Source: Streptomyces sp. Act143
Lineage (GTDB): Bacteria > Actinomycetota > Actinomycetes > Streptomycetales > Streptomycetaceae
Reading direction: 5' to 3'
Assembly: GCF_003143935.1 (NCBI RefSeq)
Contig: NZ_QFRX01000001.1
Coordinates: forward strand, 9,207,403 to 9,271,402
Length of the DNA: 64,000 nucleotides
Positions 56,004-63,928 of the stretch are shown piece by piece (position 1 is the first letter of the stretch; each line of letters starts with the position of its first letter). The translations under genes and the position numbers were made by a program. The notes below the pieces were generated by a model. That model was not told where the DNA came from. It saw only the letters and a program-made list of their open reading frames with translations, and ran no database searches.

Positions 56004-58940
56004 ATGACGACCTCACCTCAGACCACCGACGAGCTGTACGAGGCGCTCCAGGAGAACGACCGGCGCCCCTACGGCCGCACCCGCACCGTCACCGCCGAGG
56101 AACTCGTCGACGCCGCCGAGCAGTTCGACGAGCCGGTCCCGCTGATCCACGCGCTCCTCGAACTCCAGGAGGCGTACACCTACGGCGCCGAACCCCGCAA
56201 GTCGCCGGTCGTCTTCGCCCGCCTGCTCACCCTCTTCGACGAACAGCCCGACGTCTTCGACGAGCGGCTGCGCCACACGCTGTTCTGGCGCTTCAAGTGG
56301 GTGGCCAACGCCCTGCTCCAGCTGCCCGAGATCCCGCTGGCCAGCCTGCGCCAGTGGCAGACGGAGATGCGCGAACGGTACGAGAAGGAGGGCCTCGGCC
56401 TCCAGCCGTACTACGGGCAGGCGTACCAGCTCGCCGCCCACGTAGGCGAGGACACCGCCCTCGCCTACGAGCTGTGGGCCGCCCGCACCCGCACCCGGCT
56501 CAGCGACTGCGAGGCCTGCGAGATCTGCGAGCGCGCCCTGTACCAGCTCACCGCGGGCGACGACGGACGGGCGCTCGCCGCCTGGGAGCCCGTCTTGGCC
56601 GGAAAGGAGTCCTGCAAGGAGGAGCCGGCCCGCTCGATCTCGTACGCGCTGCTGCCCCTGCTGCGCACCGGCGCCACCGACCGGGCCCGCGAACTGCACC
56701 TCGTCGGTTACCGCAGCTGCCGCCGCAACCCCTCCATGGCCCAGGAGGTCGGCCGCCACCTGGAGTTCTGCGCCCTGACCGGCAACGAGGCCCGAGGTCT
56801 GGAACTGCTCGCCGAGAACCGGAACCTCTTCGACGAGGTCGACTCGCCGCTGGACCAGCTCGGCTTCCTCACCGGCGTGGAGGTCCTCCTCCAGCGCGTC
56901 GAGGCCCTCGGCCACGGAGAGCTGCCCGCCGCCGGGTACGCGGGCCGCGCCTGGACGGTGGCCGGGCTGCGCGCCGAGGTGCGCGGCCGCGCCGACGACC
57001 TCGCCGCCCGCTTCGACGCCCGCAACGCGACCACGGCCCACGCCGACCGCCGCCGGACCCGCCTCGACCGGGCTCCGCTCCTGGACGCGCTGGACCTCAC
57101 CCTGCGCACCCGCACCCTCGACGACGTGGCGGCGACCGCCCCGGTCCCCGCACCCCCCACCGCCCGCACGACCACCGCCGTCCCCGACGCGCTCCCCGAA
57201 CTCATCCTCCGGGCACGGGCCCTGGACGAACAGGGACACCCGGACGCACAGGCCTGCTGGGCGCGGCTGCGCACACTCCTCGCGGCGCCCGACTACAGCC
57301 ACCCCGACGACCCGGCCGTGGGCCCGCTCGTCCGCCTGCGCGCCGACCTGCTGGCCGAGGACGCCAACCGGGCGGGCATCAAGGACGAGTTCGCCGACTC
57401 CGCCGCCCTCCACGAGGAGGCCGCGGCCCTCTACGACGACGCCGGTGAACCGGCCGACGCGGCGGTCTCCCGCGCCTGCGCCCTGCTGGCCACCGCGGAG
57501 ATCCCCCCGGAGGGCCCGGACGGCGCCGAGACGCGGGTCGCCGCGCTGACCGCCGCCCACGCGTCCATGGTCCGGCTGCACGAGGAGACGCCCGGCCTGG
57601 CCCCGTACCAGGAGGCCCGGCTGCTGCGGCTGCGGGCGACCGCGCTCGCCGTCCGCCTGCAGACCTCGGGAAGCGAGGAACACATCGCGCCGGCCCACGC
57701 CGAGGTGGAGCTGCTGCACGCCTTCGCCACCCGCCACGACCTCGCCGGACAGGTCTCCGGTGCCCTGTTGCTGCGGGCCAGCACCCACGCCGTCGCCGGC
57801 GACCTGCCCACGGCGGTCACCGAGATCGACGCCCTCCTCGACCGGCTGAGGGCACAGGGCCCCGCCTGGCACCTGCCCCGCACGCTCGGCCTGCGCGGCC
57901 GGCTCCAGCTCGGCCTGCGGGACGCCCAGGCGGCGTACGCGGATCTGACCGAGGGCCTGCGGCTGGCCGCGGACTGGCCGGCCGACATCGTCGACCCCAC
58001 CCGGCTCCTCGGCGACCTCGCCGAGGCCTGCATGCACCTGGGCCGCCCCGAAGAGGCACTGCGGCACCTGACCCGCTCGGCGGAGACGGACCTGCGCCGC
58101 GGCAGCCGCATGGACGCGTTCTGCACCTACAGCAACGCGGCCCAGCTCAGCCTCGACCTCGGCCGCGTCGAGGACTGCATCGCCCTGCTCGACTCCCTGC
58201 TGACCGAACCGGACGTGGCCTCCGGCGAGCTGGACGACCGGCTCGTCGCCCAGCTGCGGCTGACCCGCGCCCGCGCCCTGCGCACCGGCGAGGACATCAA
58301 GGCCGCCACGGCCGAGTTCGTCGCCCTCGCGGCCGAATCGGCGGGCTGGGACGACGACCCGGGCAGCCACGCCATGATCGCCGCGGAGACGGCCGTACTC
58401 CTCGGCGAGTCCGGCGAGTTCGACCGGGCCCGCGCCGCCGCGGACCAGGCACTCACCGCGCACGCCCAGGCGCCGCGCTACGAGATGCTCAGCAACTGCC
58501 TGCGCGAACTCGCCCGGCTCCAGGCCCAGCAGCAGGGCTCCGACGGCCTCGCCGCCGCCCGCGCCTTCCTCGCCGACGCGGCCCGCATCGCCGACGAGGC
58601 GCGCGCCGCCGAGTACGAGGCGCACGGCCGCTCCCTGGACAGCGCCCTGGCCTACGAGCACGGCCGGGTGAACGCCTACGCGGGCGAGTACGAGGACGCG
58701 CTGACCGCCCTGGACAGGGCCCTCACCCTGCTCGGCGATCCGGGGCAGGGGGACGACCACGCCGGTGAGTGGGCCGAGTGCGTCCGCCTCGCGGGCGCCG
58801 TGGAGGGCATCTACCTGGAGCGCCCGGCTCCCGCCCTGGCCCGCCTCGACCCCGCGATCGCCCGTCTGACGGCCCTGGGCCACACCGAGGAGGCCGAGTC
58901 GTTGACGTCCCTGGCGGCCCGCCTGCGCGACGAGGCATGA
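56004..58940 (+). CDS. Large TPR-like repeat protein adjacent to HSP90
   Basis: A 978-residue cytoplasmic protein, almost entirely helical. The second half has repeated helix pairs (LGDLAEACMHLGRPEEALRH, TYSNAAQLSLDLGRVEDCIA, LDSALAYEHGRVNAYAGEYE) with TPR-like spacing. The first third (about residues 1-330) is a distinct domain with Trp/Tyr-rich helices and a Cys-x2-Cys-x2-Cys cluster at 169-175. A Pro-rich linker lies at about 372-392. The ATG at 56004 is 2 nt after the HSP90 stop, so it is tightly coupled. TPR proteins are classical HSP90 co-chaperones in eukaryotes; a similar partnership is inferred, not shown. Confidence 0.82.
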   Translation: MTTSPQTTDELYEALQENDRRPYGRTRTVTAEELVDAAEQFDEPVPLIHALLELQEAYTYGAEPRKSPVVFARLLTLFDEQPDVFDERLRHTLFWRFKWVANALLQLPEIPLASLRQWQTEMRERYEKEGLGLQPYYGQAYQLAAHVGEDTALAYELWAARTRTRLSDCEACEICERALYQLTAGDDGRALAAWEPVLAGKESCKEEPARSISYALLPLLRTGATDRARELHLVGYRSCRRNPSMAQEVGRHLEFCALTGNEARGLELLAENRNLFDEVDSPLDQLGFLTGVEVLLQRVEALGHGELPAAGYAGRAWTVAGLRAEVRGRADDLAARFDARNATTAHADRRRTRLDRAPLLDALDLTLRTRTLDDVAATAPVPAPPTARTTTAVPDALPELILRARALDEQGHPDAQACWARLRTLLAAPDYSHPDDPAVGPLVRLRADLLAEDANRAGIKDEFADSAALHEEAAALYDDAGEPADAAVSRACALLATAEIPPEGPDGAETRVAALTAAHASMVRLHEETPGLAPYQEARLLRLRATALAVRLQTSGSEEHIAPAHAEVELLHAFATRHDLAGQVSGALLLRASTHAVAGDLPTAVTEIDALLDRLRAQGPAWHLPRTLGLRGRLQLGLRDAQAAYADLTEGLRLAADWPADIVDPTRLLGDLAEACMHLGRPEEALRHLTRSAETDLRRGSRMDAFCTYSNAAQLSLDLGRVEDCIALLDSLLTEPDVASGELDDRLVAQLRLTRARALRTGEDIKAATAEFVALAAESAGWDDDPGSHAMIAAETAVLLGESGEFDRARAAADQALTAHAQAPRYEMLSNCLRELARLQAQQQGSDGLAAARAFLADAARIADEARAAEYEAHGRSLDSALAYEHGRVNAYAGEYEDALTALDRALTLLGDPGQGDDHAGEWAECVRLAGAVEGIYLERPAPALARLDPAIARLTALGHTEEAESLTSLAARLRDEA

Positions 58941-58944
58941 CACA

Positions 58945-58978
58945 CCGGTGCCGGGGCCGCCGACCGCCCCGGCACCGG
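58945..58978 (+). terminator. Strong hairpin closing the HSP90/TPR operon
   Basis: CCGGTGCCGGGGC (58945-58957) and GCCCCGGCACCGG (58966-58978) form a perfect 13-bp stem with an 8-nt loop, starting 5 nt after the stop codon. Confidence 0.8.
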
Positions 58979-59003
58979 AATGCCCTGGGGAGCAAGCCCG
59001 GCC

Positions 59004-59066
59004 CTAGAAGAAGCCCAGCTTCCGCGGCGAGTACGACACCAGCAGGTTCTTGGTCTGCTTGTGGTA
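59004..59066 (-). pseudogene. 3' remnant of an NAD aldehyde dehydrogenase (ExaC/AldB type)
   Basis: The minus strand reads YHKQTKNLLVSYSPRKLGFF and a TAG stop (20 codons). This is the highly conserved C-terminus of ExaC/AldB aldehyde dehydrogenases. Upstream of the Tyr codon the frame reaches a stop within three codons and the rest of the gene is absent, so the gene was cut at about 59067 by a rearrangement or insertion. The companion DUF779 family gene survives at 43.2 kb. Confidence 0.8.
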
Positions 59067-60143
59067 CACAGCTCAGGTGCAGTTTGACCAGCGAAAACGG
59101 CGCCGAGCGTCACAAGCTGCGGAGGGCTGGTCCTGGTATGGTCCGGATCTTGGTTCGAAGGTTCGTCGTGATGAGCGCTGCTCGGATGTCGCGCTTGGAC
59201 GACGATGACGGCCTCGGCGCTGCTTCGAGAGGCGACGACGGGCCGCAGAAGCTGTCCTGATCGGATCGCGCCAGGGATGGATCCGGCGCTGGCGGAGGAC
59301 AGGGCGGTTTCTTCGGCCCGGCCCTACAACCGTGGCGCTGTCCTCGCACTTAGAATTCGTCCTGTGCGGGCTCGGTCGGCTGAGGCGACGCGGCGGTGGG
59401 TTGATCAGTGCCTACCGGTATCTCCCGATCACGAGACGCCCCCGGGTCATGGTCGCAGAACCACGGTCCGAAGGGGCGGCTCCGGCGCAGTATGGCTGCG
59501 ATCTGCAAGCTTGGGCGCGCGACATGGACCAGCTGCTTTGGAAGGGCAGAGCCGGCTGGCAGCCGTGGGTACTTCGCTCAGGAGTACAAGGTGTGGGCGA
59601 GATGCCGGTCGCGTATCAGGTTGCCCCTCGAAGTCGACGTGTTCCCGATGACCGTGCACGTGGAGTGCGTCGCGGTGCTGGAGCGTCTCCGAGAAAGCGC
59701 CTGACCTGCGGTATCTGGGGAGCGATCGGCTGTTCCACCTGTTTGGCGTGCTTGCAACAGGTGGACGTGAAGAATGCCGCCTGAGCTGCGGATTGCGGGG
59801 ATTTGGAGGCCCGGTCGCGTGCCGTGTGCGGCATACGGCGGTGATTCCTGACGCACGAATGACGCATGTTCCGATGGTTCGTCAGTTGTGTCGGGGGCGC
59901 TGGACGCGGGGCGACGTGCTTCGGTCGGGCGACCGGGTCTGGACGGGATCCGGCTCTCGTCTCGGCAGGGGCACCGTGGACGCCCTGTCGGGGATCGGGC
60001 GGGTTTCGTCCCATGTACGGAGTCAGGAGCGGTCGGTGGCAGTGCGTCGTCCGGCAGCTGAAGGGCCTTTTAGACGTCATCCGCTTGTCGATTACGGGGC
60101 TGGACTGGTCGAACAGGGTTCCTGATCGGGTGATCGCGTGAGG
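59067..60143. other. 1.08-kb stretch without a convincing gene
   Basis: The sequence between the ALDH remnant and the IS5-type element differs in character from its surroundings: more A/T-containing codons, no long frame with normal Streptomyces third-position bias, and only short frames below 130 codons in every register. One plus-strand frame ending at 59704 closes with RLPLEVDVFPMTVHVECVAV and could be the tail of a decayed gene. A 9-bp hairpin CCACCTGTT/AACAGGTGG lies at 59735-59764. It is probably imported, decayed DNA. Confidence 0.5.
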
Positions 60144-61139
60144 GCCGGCCCATGGAAGCAGGGCCTCTTGGTAGTTCGGGGGTGCGATCCCAACCGAGTA
60201 CCAGGAGGCCCTGTTGCCGAAGTCTTTCGCGTCCGCGTGCGTGGAGTCCAACTCGTTGCCACCGTCGTGTGACTGCCTCGCGCACAGGTTCGGCAACGCG
60301 GCGGACGGGCCGGACCGCGCTTCGAGTTATGGCTCCGACATGACGGAGGCGGAGTGGCGGTTCGTGCGGCCGTTGCTTCCGGTTCCGGCCTGGCTGGAGG
60401 GACGCGGCGGGCGGCCGGAAGGCTATTGCCACCGCGTCATGCTCGACGCAGTGCGCTATGTCGTGGACAACGGCGTGAAGTGGGTCAACCTGCCCGCGGA
60501 CTTCCCACCGTATCGCCGGGTGCATGTCTTCGCCCGCCGCTGGCAGGTCACAGGACTGCTCGCTGAACTCCACGACCGGCTGCGCGACTGCGTCCGGGAG
60601 AAGGAGGGCCGCACGCAGGATCCGACGGCCGCGATCGTGGACTCGCAATCGGTGCGGGCGGCGGCGAACATCCCGCGCGAGACGTCGGGCTGGGACGGCG
60701 GCAAGAAGGTGGCCGGCCGTAAGCGGCACCTGGTGGTGGACTGCCTCGGCCTGGTCCTGGCCGTCGCAGTGACCGCGGCGAGTGTCCAGGACCGCGACGC
60801 CGCCGTCCCGCTGCTTCAGCGGCTGCGACAGCAGTACTTCTCCATCCGACTGGTGTGGGCGGACGGCGGCTATGCCGGCCGGCTCGTCGACTGGGCCCGC
60901 GAGAAGGCCCAGCTCACCCTGCAGATCGTCAAACGCACCGACGACACGACGGGGTTCGTGGTGCTGCCGCGCAGGTGGGTGGTGGAGAGAACCTTGAGCT
61001 GGCTGATGCGCTCGCGTCGTCTGGTGCGCGACTACGAAACCCTGCCGGTCATGCACGAAGCCATGGTGCTGTGGTCGATGACCATGCTCATGAGCGGTCG
61101 CCTGGCCGGACGCCGCCCGGGCGGCTTCAGAGGGCCGGC
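60144..61139 (+). mobile_element. IS5-type insertion sequence, about 1.0 kb
   Basis: The element is bounded by a 16-bp imperfect terminal inverted repeat: GCCGGCCCATGGAAGC at 60144-60159 and its partner GCTTCAGAGGGCCGGC at 61124-61139 (13 of 16 pairs). It encodes one transposase. Between the left end and the TTG start lies a long imperfect hairpin (about 60158-60212), in which GGGCCTC-TTGGTA pairs with TACCAGGAGGCCC, covering the ribosome site. No clear target-site duplication is seen. A 10-bp direct GAGGGCCGGC occurs at both ends (60140-60149 and 61130-61139). Confidence 0.75.
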
Positions 61140-61155
61140 ACCGCGAGCGCGGTGA
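60214..61155 (+). CDS. IS5-family transposase
   Basis: A 313-residue DDE transposase. An N-terminal DUF4096-like domain (MTEAEWRFVRPLLPVPAWLE, VRYVVDNGVKWVNLPADFPP) is followed by catalytic Asp143 (AIVDSQSVRAA), Asp217 (VWADGGYAG) and Glu258 (RWVVERTLSWLMRSRRLVRD). It appears intact. The TTG at 60214 follows AGGAGG at 5 nt; an internal ATG at 60340 is an alternative. The SD lies in the arm of a hairpin, a common way for IS elements to limit expression from outside transcripts. The last codons extend past the terminal repeat. Confidence 0.9.
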   Translation: MPKSFASACVESNSLPPSCDCLAHRFGNAADGPDRASSYGSDMTEAEWRFVRPLLPVPAWLEGRGGRPEGYCHRVMLDAVRYVVDNGVKWVNLPADFPPYRRVHVFARRWQVTGLLAELHDRLRDCVREKEGRTQDPTAAIVDSQSVRAAANIPRETSGWDGGKKVAGRKRHLVVDCLGLVLAVAVTAASVQDRDAAVPLLQRLRQQYFSIRLVWADGGYAGRLVDWAREKAQLTLQIVKRTDDTTGFVVLPRRWVVERTLSWLMRSRRLVRDYETLPVMHEAMVLWSMTMLMSGRLAGRRPGGFRGPAPRAR

Positions 61156-61666
61156 ACACTCCTGGCCGCACCTGGAGTGCCCATCCTCGCTCCACCAGGC
61201 GTTTCGCCTTCGATCGCACCCCCTCGACCTTCGCCGGGACGGCCTCCAGTCCCAGCGCGATGGCCAGTTGCTGGCAGCGCATGCCCTCCCGGCCCGCTTC
61301 AGACTCCAGCACCGACAAGATCCGCTGGTAGTCCGGCGCGAGGGCCGTCGCTGTCATGCCCGACTCCCGCCGGGGCACCGTCGAACCCGCCACCGTGCTT
61401 CCCGTCGGTTCCGGGGCCACCGAAGGGGCCCCGGCCAGTACCTCGGTCACTGTCACCCGGGCATCCACCAACCGCTGAAGCACAGCCTCCGCCTCACCGA
61501 GCGCGGCCTGCACCCGCTCGGCCTCCTCTCGCAGCCCCGCGATCTCTTCCCGGACCTGTTTCTCCCGGGCCTCCAGCAGACCGAGCACCGACGCCACCAG
61601 CGACCTCCACGAGCCAGACGAGCGGACGAACCACGCCCATCTCTCCCGCCACCAACGGGAGTTCAT
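61127..61666 (-). CDS. Coiled-coil/winged-helix accessory protein, 3' end in IS terminus
   Basis: A 179-residue protein. The N-terminal basic helix (MNSRWWRERWAWFVR) and a long coiled coil (about residues 30-70, REKQVREEIAGLREEAERVQ) are followed by RVTVTEVLAG. A C-terminal winged-helix-like domain comes last (DYQRILSVLESEAGREGMRC, VEGVRSKAKRLVERGWALQV). Similar proteins recur in Streptomyces accessory regions; their role is unknown. The final residues ALAVPAL and the TGA are supplied by the IS5 right end, so the natural C-terminus was probably replaced on insertion. ATG at 61666; a GTG at 61672 is possible. Confidence 0.7.
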   Translation of the reverse strand: MNSRWWRERWAWFVRSSGSWRSLVASVLGLLEAREKQVREEIAGLREEAERVQAALGEAEAVLQRLVDARVTVTEVLAGAPSVAPEPTGSTVAGSTVPRRESGMTATALAPDYQRILSVLESEAGREGMRCQQLAIALGLEAVPAKVEGVRSKAKRLVERGWALQVRPGVFTALAVPAL

Positions 61667-61729
61667 GCCCACCCACCCGAACTAAACGATCACGTTCGGA
61701 AAGCGGATGACGTCTGAGAGGATCGAGCC

Positions 61730-62056
61730 ATGGCACGTCCGTCCTCTTACCCGCCCGAGCTTCGTGAGCGCGCGGTACGCATGGTCGCGGAGATCCGTCC
61801 CAACTACCCGACCGAGTGGGCCGCGATGAGGGCAGTCGCAGCCAAGCTGGGCATCGGTGCGGCGGAGACGGTGCGGACCTGGGTTCGCAAGGTCGAAGTA
61901 GACGCCGGCCAACGACCAGGCGTCACGTCCGAGGAGGCCGCGGAGATCAAGCGGCTGCGGGCCGAGAACGCCGAACTGCGGCGGGCCAACGAGATCTTGA
62001 AAGCGGCGTCGGCTTTCTTCGCGGCCGAGCTCGACCGGCCGTCGAAGCGCTCGTAG
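61730..62056 (+). CDS. IS3-family transposase OrfA
   Basis: A 108-residue OrfA with HTH_Tnp_1: PPELRERAVRMVAEIRPNYP, then AKLGIGAAETVRTWVRKVEV, and the leucine-zipper stretch KRLRAENAELRRANEILKAA. It normally forms OrfAB with OrfB by -1 frameshifting near its 3' end. The reading frame is intact; the partner is truncated. Confidence 0.88.
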   Translation: MARPSSYPPELRERAVRMVAEIRPNYPTEWAAMRAVAAKLGIGAAETVRTWVRKVEVDAGQRPGVTSEEAAEIKRLRAENAELRRANEILKAASAFFAAELDRPSKRS

Positions 62057-62679
62057 CGTTCATCGACGCACACCGCAAGGTGTTCGGAGTCGAGCCGATC
62101 TGCCGTGTCTTGACCAGCCATGGGCTGAGGATCGCAACGAGCACCTACTACGCGGCGAAGAACCGTGCCTCCAGCCCCCGGTCGGTCCGGGACGCGGAGC
62201 TGAAGACGCAGATCCGCCGGGTCCACACGGACAATTTCAGCGTCTACGGGGTCCGGAAGGTCTGGCGGCAGCTGCATCGCGAGGGCATACCGGTGGCCCG
62301 CTGCACCGTCGACCGGCTGATGCGCGACCTCGGTCTTCAAGGCGCCCGACGCGGGAAACAGATCCGGACCACCATCCGGGACGACGGCCACGACAGGGCC
62401 AGCGACCTGTTGCAACGCGACTTCACCGCGTCCCGTCCTAACGAGCGGTGGGTGGCCGACTTCACCTACGTGGCCACCTGGTCCGGGATCGTCTACGTCG
62501 CGTTCGTCGTGGACGTGTTCTCCCGGGCGATCGTGGGCTGGTCCGCTGCCACCAGCAAACGGGCCAAGCTCGTCCTCGACGCCCTCGACGCCCTCGACGC
62601 CCTCGACGCCCTCGACATGGCGCTGTGGCGCCGGGACCGAGCGGGAACTTCTACTGGACCGGGCCTTGTTCACCATTGA
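62041..62679 (+). pseudogene. IS3-family transposase OrfB, truncated
   Basis: The frame begins about VEALVAFIDAHRKVFGVEPI and carries the HTH_21 region (RATSTYYAA-like, then NFSVYGVRKVWRQLHREGIP) and the first half of the integrase core, with the first catalytic Asp in WVADFTYVATWSGIVYVAFV. It ends GTSTGPGLVHH and stops at the point where HSDAGSQY would follow in intact relatives, so the second Asp and the Glu are lost. An in-frame 9-bp tandem expansion lies at 62572-62616. No independent start was assigned; it is expressed, if at all, by frameshift. Confidence 0.85.
62572..62616 (+). repeat. 9-bp tandem repeat (LDA x4-5) inside orfB
   Basis: Four exact copies of GCCCTCGAC (62581-62616) follow one variant copy GTCCTCGAC (62572-62580), giving LDALDALDALDALD in the protein. 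Relatives usually have one LDA here, so this is a slippage expansion in a dying gene. Confidence 0.85.
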
Positions 62680-62762
62680 GTGGTGTGCATCGTGAAGTAG
62701 CAGGTAACGGGCCTGGCGTGCGTCGGCTCCGGGGTACTCATGCTGGTCACGGGCGGGTGACT

Positions 62763-62816
62763 TCGGTGGAGATCGTCGGTCAGCGGGCGGCTTCCCCGTT
62801 TGTGAGGACGAGCAGG
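62763..62816 (-). repeat. Left copy of a 54-bp direct repeat (transposase 3' end remnant)
   Basis: It matches 63875-63928 at 49 of 54 positions. On the minus strand it reads LLVLTNGEAAR and a stop at 62780, the C-terminus of the same transposase that enters the window at the right edge (LLVLTNREVAR). Upstream of that the coding similarity is lost. Confidence 0.75.
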
Positions 62817-62904
62817 CGTGGGCGCCCTCCCTCATCGTCGCCCACTGCCGCGGCGCCGCCTAAATCCGCTGGCGGCCAACGCCTCGTCCTGCGACAGTGC
62901 CGGA

Positions 62905-63804
62905 ATGGAGTGGAGAGCCGTTTCCGTGGCGGACGTCGACGCCCTCGCCGAACTGCTCGGCCGGGACGAGGAGGCGACGGTCGGTCGCCGCGAGTCCGGC
63001 CCCGCCGAGGCGCGCAGCATGCTGGCTGCCCCCGGCCTGGACCTGCCCTCCCGCACGTGGACCGCGTCGGGGCCCGACGGCCTGCTCGGCTTCGCCGCCC
63101 TCCATCCCGCGCCTCAGCCGGGCGAGCTGCGTGCCCAGTTGGTCGTCGCCCCGTCCCCGGACGCACCTGCCGTCACCGCGACGCTCCTGGACCGCCTCGA
63201 CGTCTGGGCCGCCCACGACTTGCCGACCCCTGACAGGCCGGTGACGCTGTATCAGCTTCCTGGCTGCTTCCCCCACGACCAACTCCTCAGCCGCGGCTGG
63301 ACCGTCGTGGACAGCAGCAGCCGCCTCACCGTCGACCTGGACGTCATCCGCTTCCCCGAGCACCCCGCGCCCGCGGTGCGCGCGGCCCGGAACGGGACCG
63401 ACCTCCGCGCCGTCCACTCCGTGCTGAACGAGGCCTTCACCGACGACCCGGAGTACCCCCACCCGGACTTCGACGCCTTCCACCACGCCCAGCGCCGACG
63501 CGAGGGCTACAACCCCGACTTGTGGCTCCTCGCCGAACTCGACAGCGTCCCCGCCGGTGCCCTCATCGCCCGCGACCCCGTCGACCGCGCCTGGATCGCC
63601 TGGTTCGGCGTCCACCCCGCCCACCGCCGCCACGGCCTCGGCGCCCAACTCCTCACCACCGCATTCAGCCTCCTCCGCGCCCGCGGCCACCGCACGGTCG
63701 GCGTCGACGTGGACACCCACAACACCGGCGCCCTGCAGGCCTACACCTCCGCCGGCATGACCCTTCTCGGCGCGGCCGACCAGTGGCGCAGGACCTACGT
63801 CTGA
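62905..63804 (+). CDS. GNAT-family N-acetyltransferase (two-domain)
   Basis: A 299-residue protein with tandem GNAT-like halves, resembling mycothiol-synthase-type architecture. The N-terminal half is divergent. The C-terminal half has the acetyl-CoA motif WFGVHPAHRRHGLGAQLL and VGVDVDTHNTGALQAYTSAG. ATG at 62905; no good SD is seen. The gene lies between two direct copies of a transposase 3' end, and codon use is normal for the host. Substrate unknown; resistance or small-molecule acetylation is possible. Confidence 0.82.
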   Translation: MEWRAVSVADVDALAELLGRDEEATVGRRESGPAEARSMLAAPGLDLPSRTWTASGPDGLLGFAALHPAPQPGELRAQLVVAPSPDAPAVTATLLDRLDVWAAHDLPTPDRPVTLYQLPGCFPHDQLLSRGWTVVDSSSRLTVDLDVIRFPEHPAPAVRAARNGTDLRAVHSVLNEAFTDDPEYPHPDFDAFHHAQRRREGYNPDLWLLAELDSVPAGALIARDPVDRAWIAWFGVHPAHRRHGLGAQLLTTAFSLLRARGHRTVGVDVDTHNTGALQAYTSAGMTLLGAADQWRRTYV

Positions 63805-63874
63805 ACCCGGCGCCCGCCCTGCGTCAGGCAAGGGCGACGCCGCCGGTGGTAGGCCCGGGCGAGAGCCAGAACGA

Positions 63875-63928
63875 TCGGTGGAGATCGCCGGTCAGCGGGC
63901 GACTTCCCGGTTCGTCAGGACGAGCAGG
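63875..63928 (-). repeat. Right copy of the 54-bp direct repeat
   Basis: The partner of 62763-62816 (49 of 54 identical, same orientation, 1112 bp apart). It covers the last codons and about 17 bp downstream of the partial transposase gene at the window edge. Confidence 0.75.

Larger units (their letters stand above)
61730..62679 (+). mobile_element. Truncated IS3-family element
   Basis: OrfA is complete. OrfB is in the -1 frame relative to OrfA, the arrangement of IS3-family programmed frameshifting. OrfB breaks off at 62679, just before the second catalytic Asp, so the right half of the element, including the last acidic residue and the right end, is missing. It is therefore inactive. Confidence 0.8.

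Noticed and set aside
56013..58943. 976-codon frame antisense to the TPR-like gene
   Set aside because: It mirrors the TPR gene exactly and is Gly/Val/Gln-rich without motifs; the plus strand has the normal third-position bias and a ribosome site.
60140..61139. 10-bp direct repeat GAGGGCCGGC as target-site duplication of the IS5-type element
   Set aside because: Both copies overlap the terminal inverted repeats, whose core is itself nearly palindromic, so the match is explained by the ends and not by duplicated target.
62572..62616. Short tandem repeat considered as a CRISPR array
   Set aside because: The units are contiguous 9-mers inside a coding frame with no spacers.
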